Below are positions 5,444-9,862 of a stretch of 9,862 nt of DNA, in pieces. The stretch is from PVC group bacterium (GTDB lineage Bacteria > Verrucomicrobiota > Kiritimatiellia > CAIKKV01 > PXCX01): positions 1 through 9,862 of the forward strand of contig PWZG01000263.1 of NCBI GenBank assembly GCA_003567575.1. Reading direction: 5' to 3'. Position 1 is the stretch's first letter. Each line of letters begins with the position of its first letter. Made by a program: the position numbers and the translations under genes. The notes under the pieces are model-generated. The model did no database searches and was not told where the DNA came from. It saw nothing but the letters and a program-made list of their open reading frames with translations.

Positions 5444-7681
5444 CTATTCCAGCCCGATCAACTCTTTGAATTCTATCGGTTCGGCGGCGAGCACTATGGC
5501 CAGCGGCAGATCGCGGGTTTGTTCGATCAGACGCCGGTAATAGGCCGCGTAATCGGCGGCAGCTTCATCCTTGGCCGGCGCTCGTAAACCCATAAAAATA
5601 AGGGCAGCGTCCGATGATGACTCATGGATAATATCAAAGGCGGACCGGCCGTCGTTTTCGATCGTTTCAACCCCTACGGGAATCCGCAACGACTTGACGT
5701 AATCATCCAGATTCCGCTTCACTTCCTCGATATTCCGCGGGTCCGAATCGATAATGCGTTTGATGACGATGTCGCCTTCGCGCCATTCTTCGTTTGAATG
5801 CAGCAAATACGCCAGGATCAGCATCAAACCGATGTTTTCCCCGCCGCCGCGCCACCACAGGTCGATCCGCCGTTTTGGATCAGCGGCCGGCGGCGTATCA
5901 TTCTCGAAAACCTGAATCAAGTTGCGTTCCAACAGGTATACCAGTTGAATCACGGCAGCCATCCGATCGATGTTCCGTTCGACATCGGAAACACCCAGCA
6001 TGATTGTATTGGGGACGATGGGACCGAAACCGTAGCCTTTGACCAAACCCTCGACGCCTTCAAGTACGTCGTCGGACGGGAAGACCTTGACCAACGCATT
6101 GATATCGCGTTTAGCAAGATAGTCCGCCATTGAATTTTGCAATTGCAAGGCGCGTTCCGCCGACCAGGTCCGCGTCGGCACCACTGTCGCCAAGGTCAGG
6201 CAGGCCGGACCGCGAGCGAGGGCTTGTGCCATATCCACCAGGTAGCCACGCGCTTCCGGCGAACCGCTGAAGGCCAGAATATTCGGCCGCCAACCGCGGG
6301 TATCGGGTTTGCGCAGCATCAGGCGCGTAATGGCAAAGCGTGCCGTCAACATCAGCACGCCATAACGCATATCGTTCCATTGGGTTTTCAGTTTACGGCG
6401 CTTCATCAACAGGTAAACGGTCGCCGTCATACCCCATGCCAGGAATGTCGCGCCGGGACTGATCATGAACATAACCGCGAAACAACCGCCCGCACCCAGA
6501 AACGCGATTTCAGGACGGCTGCGGAAGGCGGGCCGCCAGGACGGACTGCCGATCATGTACTCCAAACCGGCCGAAAGATTTATCAAGCCGTACGATGTCA
6601 GAAAAAACATGCTCAACACGGGCGCGATGACATCCAGGTCGCCCAGCGCAACCGCCGTCAAGGCAACGCCGAAGGAAACCATCGTGGCCAGGCGGGGATC
6701 GTTCTTCGACCCGTGAGCGCGTCCGATAAAATGCGGTATCACCCGGTCGCGTGCCAGGGCCTGCAATGTTCGCGGCGCGCCCAGTAACGCCCCGAGCGCG
6801 CTCGAAAGCGATGCGGCCAAGACACCCGCCAGGATCAGTCCTCCCCAGCGAGCCACCTGACGCATGATCAAGGGTTGCGTCAATAAGACGGTCTCATCAC
6901 GAACCGCGTAAAACAGCACGAACGGAATGGTCATATAGACCACGTATCCCAGCAGGACCGCCCCCAGAGTGCCTCGCGGCAGCGATTTGGCAGGATCTTT
7001 CAGGTCGCCCGACATGGCAATGCCGGCTTCAATCCCGGTAACCGCCGGAAAAAAAACGGCGAATACGATCCAAAACGATTGTTTCATAGGGATATGCTCG
7101 GAGACCGTCGCGACAGGTGCGTCGGCGGTGAAGGCCCCTAAAAAAAACGAGAACAATGATGCTCCGATAATCGCCATGATCAGATATTGCGTGCGCAAAG
7201 CCCAATCTGCCGACGTCAGCGCCAGAATTGTGAGGACAATCAACGTCACGACGGCAACCAGACGCGCCGGTCCGATGGCAAACGGCAATGCTTCCGTTAC
7301 CGCGCTCAGATCCACCGATCCCGTGAGCGCCTCGGAAAAACCGCTGATATAAAACGCAATCCCGAGAGACTGGGCCAGGAACAACGGCAACCCGATGGCG
7401 GCGCCTGCTTCCGGACCCAGCGCGCGGGAAATGATGTAGTAGGCGCCGCCGCCGCCGATTTTCATATTGGTGGCAATCGCCGACAGCGATAATGCGGTAA
7501 GAAATGTAATCGCGCAGGCCAGCGTCACCGTCAGCAGCGTCAACGTAAGCCCCAGGCTGCCCAGCACCCAGCCGAAACGCAGATACATTATGACGCCGAA
7601 TATCGTCAGAATACTGGGCGTGAACACACCCTTGAACGCGCCAAACTGATAGCCCTTCGCAACCGTTGATTGTTTAACCAT
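5444..7681 (-). CDS. SLC12-type cation-chloride cotransporter homologue (APC superfamily)
   Basis: This 745-residue inner-membrane protein has about 12 hydrophobic segments (residues 20-427) and a cytosolic C-terminal domain (about 460-745). SLC12 signatures are clear: FGVIMYLRFGWVLG (28-41, TM1), GGGGAYYIISRALGPEAG (76-93, TM3 with the K+-site tyrosine region), FFPAVTGIEAGI then SGDLKDPAKSLPRGT (210-238, TM6 and loop), SLSSALGALLGAPRTLQALA (291-310, TM8) and LDVIAPVLSMFFLTSYGLIN (349-368). The C-terminal domain also follows animal NKCC: RPNILAFSG (465-473), RIDLWW with YLLHSNEEW (605-633), and the ending DLPLAIVLAAEPIEF. The Ser-Ser in TM8 (293-294) matches Na+-binding serines of NKCCs that KCCs lack, hinting at Na+-coupled ion uptake. 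Databases may label it 'amino acid permease'. The ATG at 7681 has only a weak GGGG upstream. It is divergent from the second DUF4838 gene. Confidence 0.9.
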   Translation of the reverse strand: MVKQSTVAKGYQFGAFKGVFTPSILTIFGVIMYLRFGWVLGSLGLTLTLLTVTLACAITFLTALSLSAIATNMKIGGGGAYYIISRALGPEAGAAIGLPLFLAQSLGIAFYISGFSEALTGSVDLSAVTEALPFAIGPARLVAVVTLIVLTILALTSADWALRTQYLIMAIIGASLFSFFLGAFTADAPVATVSEHIPMKQSFWIVFAVFFPAVTGIEAGIAMSGDLKDPAKSLPRGTLGAVLLGYVVYMTIPFVLFYAVRDETVLLTQPLIMRQVARWGGLILAGVLAASLSSALGALLGAPRTLQALARDRVIPHFIGRAHGSKNDPRLATMVSFGVALTAVALGDLDVIAPVLSMFFLTSYGLINLSAGLEYMIGSPSWRPAFRSRPEIAFLGAGGCFAVMFMISPGATFLAWGMTATVYLLMKRRKLKTQWNDMRYGVLMLTARFAITRLMLRKPDTRGWRPNILAFSGSPEARGYLVDMAQALARGPACLTLATVVPTRTWSAERALQLQNSMADYLAKRDINALVKVFPSDDVLEGVEGLVKGYGFGPIVPNTIMLGVSDVERNIDRMAAVIQLVYLLERNLIQVFENDTPPAADPKRRIDLWWRGGGENIGLMLILAYLLHSNEEWREGDIVIKRIIDSDPRNIEEVKRNLDDYVKSLRIPVGVETIENDGRSAFDIIHESSSDAALIFMGLRAPAKDEAAADYAAYYRRLIEQTRDLPLAIVLAAEPIEFKELIGLE

Positions 7682-7702
7682 AAGACCCCGTTTCCACTAT
7701 AT

Positions 7703-7731
7703 TTGGCAACTTTTGATCGACGAAGCATTAT
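7703..7731 (+). promoter_or_regulatory. Candidate sigma70-type promoter for the second DUF4838 gene
   Basis: TTGGCA (7703-7708, 5 of 6 to TTGACA) and CATTAT (7726-7731, 4 of 6 to TATAAT) are separated by exactly 17 bases in the short divergent region. Transcription would begin near 7738. This puts the first in-frame ATG (7738) at the very start of the message, and gives a leader of about 93 bases if the ATG at 7831 is used. Confidence 0.4.
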
Positions 7732-7830
7732 GGAACAATGCAAGCTAAAAAGCGAGATTTCTTTATCATTATCCATGTTCATCAAAATAGAGATTGCAAA
7801 GGATGGCGCGATAACGCAAACTCACTCCGT

Positions 7831-9684
7831 ATGACCTCATTGAAAACGAATCTCTCACCGGAACGGACAGATTGGCTAGGCAGTGAGCTGGCGGCATTGT
7901 CTCCGGAGCGGTTGGCCGGACCGGTCACGGTAGTCGACCTATCCGCGCCGGATGCGTCGTCGTCCGCCGCCGCCGCCGCCGCCGCACTTGAGCCGGTTCC
8001 CTGCCCGCCCGGCGGGCCACCCGCGACGATTGCCGAGCGCTGGGCCTGGGATCGGCGCCGTCAAAGTTTCCAAATTCTGGGCGACCGCCACCACCCCGTC
8101 ATCGTCGGGGGCGGTCCCGAGGGCGCCATGTACGGCTTTTACCGATGGCTTCAGGATCAAGGCGGTTACCGCTGGTACAACTTGAGCGACGATGAACATC
8201 TCGCCGGATTACCGCCGCGCCCCTTGCCCGAAGGCATCGTTACGCCCGCGATCGCCTGGCGCGGTTTTGAGAGCATGCTGTCACGCTGGCACACCCCGTT
8301 TTTGCGCCGTCTGATGCAGTGGATGCTGCGCAACGGCTGGAATCTGCTGCTGTTCAATGCCGGCGACTGGGCCGCCCGCGCGGATCGCGCCGACATCGGA
8401 CGGCTGGCCGAACGTTACGGTATCCGGCTGGCAATCGGTGCGCATGCCGCCGAACACTTTTTGCCGCAAACATTATTCGCCACCCACCCCGAATACTTTG
8501 GCCTGCGCAACGGTGTTCGCTGTCGCCGCACCACCACCGTCTATCCCGAAATGCCGGATCGCATCCTCAACCTGCCGGCGCAACCTTGCTACGGGAATCC
8601 GGCGACACGTCGTTTTTTGGCCCGACGCATCGCCGATTTCATTGATGCAACACCCGAAATGACCGCCTTTTCGCTCTGGCCGCATGACGGGTCGAACAAC
8701 TGGTGCGAATGCCCGGATTGCGCTTGTGATACGCCATACCGCCTGATGCATGATCTGGCGCGCGAGATACTGACGCTTACGCGTCGTCCCGTGCCCATAG
8801 AATTGCTGGCTTACAGCAATCTACTGACACCACCGGAAGCCGACCTGCCGCCGGAATCCCGTCTTTACACCTTGTTCTGCCCTTACCTGCGTCCCAATCG
8901 CCATCGTTTCGACGCTGCGGGGTTTCCGCCCGAACGCCAGGCGTTGGGGCGCGACTGGCCCGCGCCCCAGCCGATCAACCCGGTCGATGATCGTGAGTAC
9001 GGCCGGCTTTACCAACGCTGGTTGCCACGCCTGACGGCCAGTCGCTCCGGGTTGGGAATTTTCGCCTACTATCAACTGGCCTTCGTTGACCAAACCGGAG
9101 GCAGCGACCGGTCGCGCTACCTGTATCACCCGGACCTATCGCTAATAGCCGACGAGCTACGCCGTTTTCAGCGTGACGGCATGGGAGTTTTCTACGACTG
9201 TTCCTGGCCCCTTCCTGGATTTTGGCCTGACGCACGCTATGCCGCGGTACTGGGATCTCTGCTATGGAATCCGTCGGCTGATTCCCAGGTTTTGGCCGAC
9301 ACCTATTATCGCGACACTCTGGGTGCATGGGCACCGGCGGTTCAGGCGACATTGCAGCGAATTAATCACGAGCTGAATCAACGGCAACGCCCGCCCCTAA
9401 GTACGTCGTCGCAGGCGGAAGCCGCCACAATATTCGGCGCTCTGCCCGGCGCGACGGGCGAACGGTACCGGATCTGGCTTGAATACATCCGCTTGGCCGA
9501 CCTTGCCTGGCAATCGCGCAAGGCCGGCGACACAGACGCCCTGACCGATGCGGAAAACGCCATCCAAACCTTGTTCGAACGCCACGCTTCCCTCCTGCAA
9601 CCGCACCTGATGGTGGACTGGATGCTCCGCACTTCTCGAGGTTACGCGGCCAAAGCATCGCCATCTTGTCCCGTCCTGAAATAG
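7831..9684 (+). CDS. DUF4838 domain protein without signal peptide
   Basis: The frame is open from an ATG at 7738 (648 codons), but I prefer the ATG at 7831 (617 codons). The first 93 bases are visibly A/T-richer than the rest, encode nothing family-like, and overlap the expected transcription start. Neither start has a clear Shine-Dalgarno. Residues about 30-120 match the hexosaminidase/GH67-like N-terminal domain (VIVGGGPEGAMYGFYRWLQD, then GGYRWY). The rest is the DUF4838 region: WPHDG (283-287), directly followed by a cysteine cluster WCECPDCAC (C292, C294, C297, C299), then YQLAFVDQTG and WPLPGFWPD. The D-G plus CxC..C pattern is common in this family and may bind metal or be structural; the activity is unknown. 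No export signal is seen, so a cytoplasmic site is implied. A polyalanine run (46-52) is encoded by CCG repeats. There is no C-terminal jelly-roll, unlike the protein at 1048-3447. Confidence 0.85.
   Translation: MTSLKTNLSPERTDWLGSELAALSPERLAGPVTVVDLSAPDASSSAAAAAAALEPVPCPPGGPPATIAERWAWDRRRQSFQILGDRHHPVIVGGGPEGAMYGFYRWLQDQGGYRWYNLSDDEHLAGLPPRPLPEGIVTPAIAWRGFESMLSRWHTPFLRRLMQWMLRNGWNLLLFNAGDWAARADRADIGRLAERYGIRLAIGAHAAEHFLPQTLFATHPEYFGLRNGVRCRRTTTVYPEMPDRILNLPAQPCYGNPATRRFLARRIADFIDATPEMTAFSLWPHDGSNNWCECPDCACDTPYRLMHDLAREILTLTRRPVPIELLAYSNLLTPPEADLPPESRLYTLFCPYLRPNRHRFDAAGFPPERQALGRDWPAPQPINPVDDREYGRLYQRWLPRLTASRSGLGIFAYYQLAFVDQTGGSDRSRYLYHPDLSLIADELRRFQRDGMGVFYDCSWPLPGFWPDARYAAVLGSLLWNPSADSQVLADTYYRDTLGAWAPAVQATLQRINHELNQRQRPPLSTSSQAEAATIFGALPGATGERYRIWLEYIRLADLAWQSRKAGDTDALTDAENAIQTLFERHASLLQPHLMVDWMLRTSRGYAAKASPSCPVLK
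7964..7984 (+). repeat. CCG trinucleotide repeat (seven copies) inside the DUF4838 gene
   Basis: Seven perfect CCG units encode most of a seven-alanine run within a linker-like segment between DLSAPDASSS and the next strand. Slippage would change length in frame. Confidence 0.7.
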
Positions 9685-9720
9685 ATTGACACTTAAGCCA
9701 GCTCGGCCACTGAATGAATC

Positions 9721-9840
9721 GATGGAGTTTACGGCAAAGGTTACGGTATAGTTAGAATCGTTGGAGATTGCGAGGCAGTTTTCGTCGGAGGAAGATGTGT
9801 AAGCCTCTCGTCTGTTTCGTTAACTTTGCCGTAAACAACA
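9721..9840. repeat. Long inverted repeat in the right-hand intergenic region
   Basis: GTTTACGGCAAAG (9727-9739) is perfectly inverted as CTTTGCCGTAAAC (9824-9836), 84 bases apart. Similarity continues outward (GATG at 9721-9724 against CATC just beyond the right arm). Each arm carries an inward-reading ATG followed by the same FTAK codons; the plus-strand frame stops after nine codons. No transposase is present. A small non-autonomous element or a long stem-loop are both possible. The rest of 9685-9862 holds no gene that I can see. Confidence 0.5.
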
Positions 9841-9862
9841 TCGGAACTAACTCCGACGTTAC

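Noticed and set aside
6137..6787. A 216-codon plus-strand frame inside the transporter gene
   Set aside because: It is antisense to conserved SLC12 membrane segments, and its Arg/Gln/His-rich composition is typical of a shadow frame.
7696..7701. TATAGT on the minus strand as a -10 box for the transporter gene
   Set aside because: The implied transcript start would fall within the ribosome-site region a few bases before the ATG, and no acceptable -35 lies at the right distance.

Overview
The window looks like a piece of a chromosome from the PVC superphylum, most likely Kiritimatiellota or a close relative among Lentisphaerota/Verrucomicrobiota. This is an inference from gene content: two DUF4838 proteins, a formylglycine-type sulfatase, secreted beta-helix proteins with CSLREA-like and choice-of-anchor Q-like sequence, and GC-rich intergenic DNA packed with small inverted and tandem repeats. 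No rRNA, tRNA, CRISPR array, recognisable transposase or phage gene was seen.

Layout, left to right. (1) 1-605, minus: N-terminal 201 codons of a secreted right-handed beta-helix protein whose 3' end lies off the left edge. (2) 606-1047: gene-free. (3) 1048-3447, minus: a secreted 799-residue DUF4838 protein with a C-terminal jelly-roll-like domain. (4) 3644-4234, minus: a sulfatase reading frame that keeps both ends of the protein but has lost the middle, including half of the metal site. (5) 4382-4567, minus: a C-terminal remnant of a second beta-helix/choice-of-anchor protein. (6) about 4568-5443: no convincing gene, but dense inverted repeats and a 13-bp tandem repeat. (7) 5444-7681, minus: a full SLC12-type cation-chloride cotransporter homologue. 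(8) 7831-9684, plus, divergent from the transporter: a second DUF4838 protein without a signal peptide. (9) 9685-9862: gene-free, with a long inverted repeat.

How it fits together. The left half (beta-helix, DUF4838, sulfatase) resembles the polysaccharide-degradation islands of these phyla, in which secreted enzymes and sulfatases act on sulfated glycans. Here the island is eroding: the sulfatase is internally deleted and one beta-helix gene is only a stump. The repeat-rich stretch separates it from the transporter/DUF4838 divergent pair. The transporter probably serves ion homeostasis and has no obvious link to glycan use. DUF4838 has no established activity, so the glycan role is inferred from its hexosaminidase-like architecture and its neighbours.

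I found no clear multi-gene novel system. The observations most worth following are the in-frame sulfatase deletion, the beta-helix stump, the repeat array at 5242-5317 and the well-conserved SLC12 homologue.
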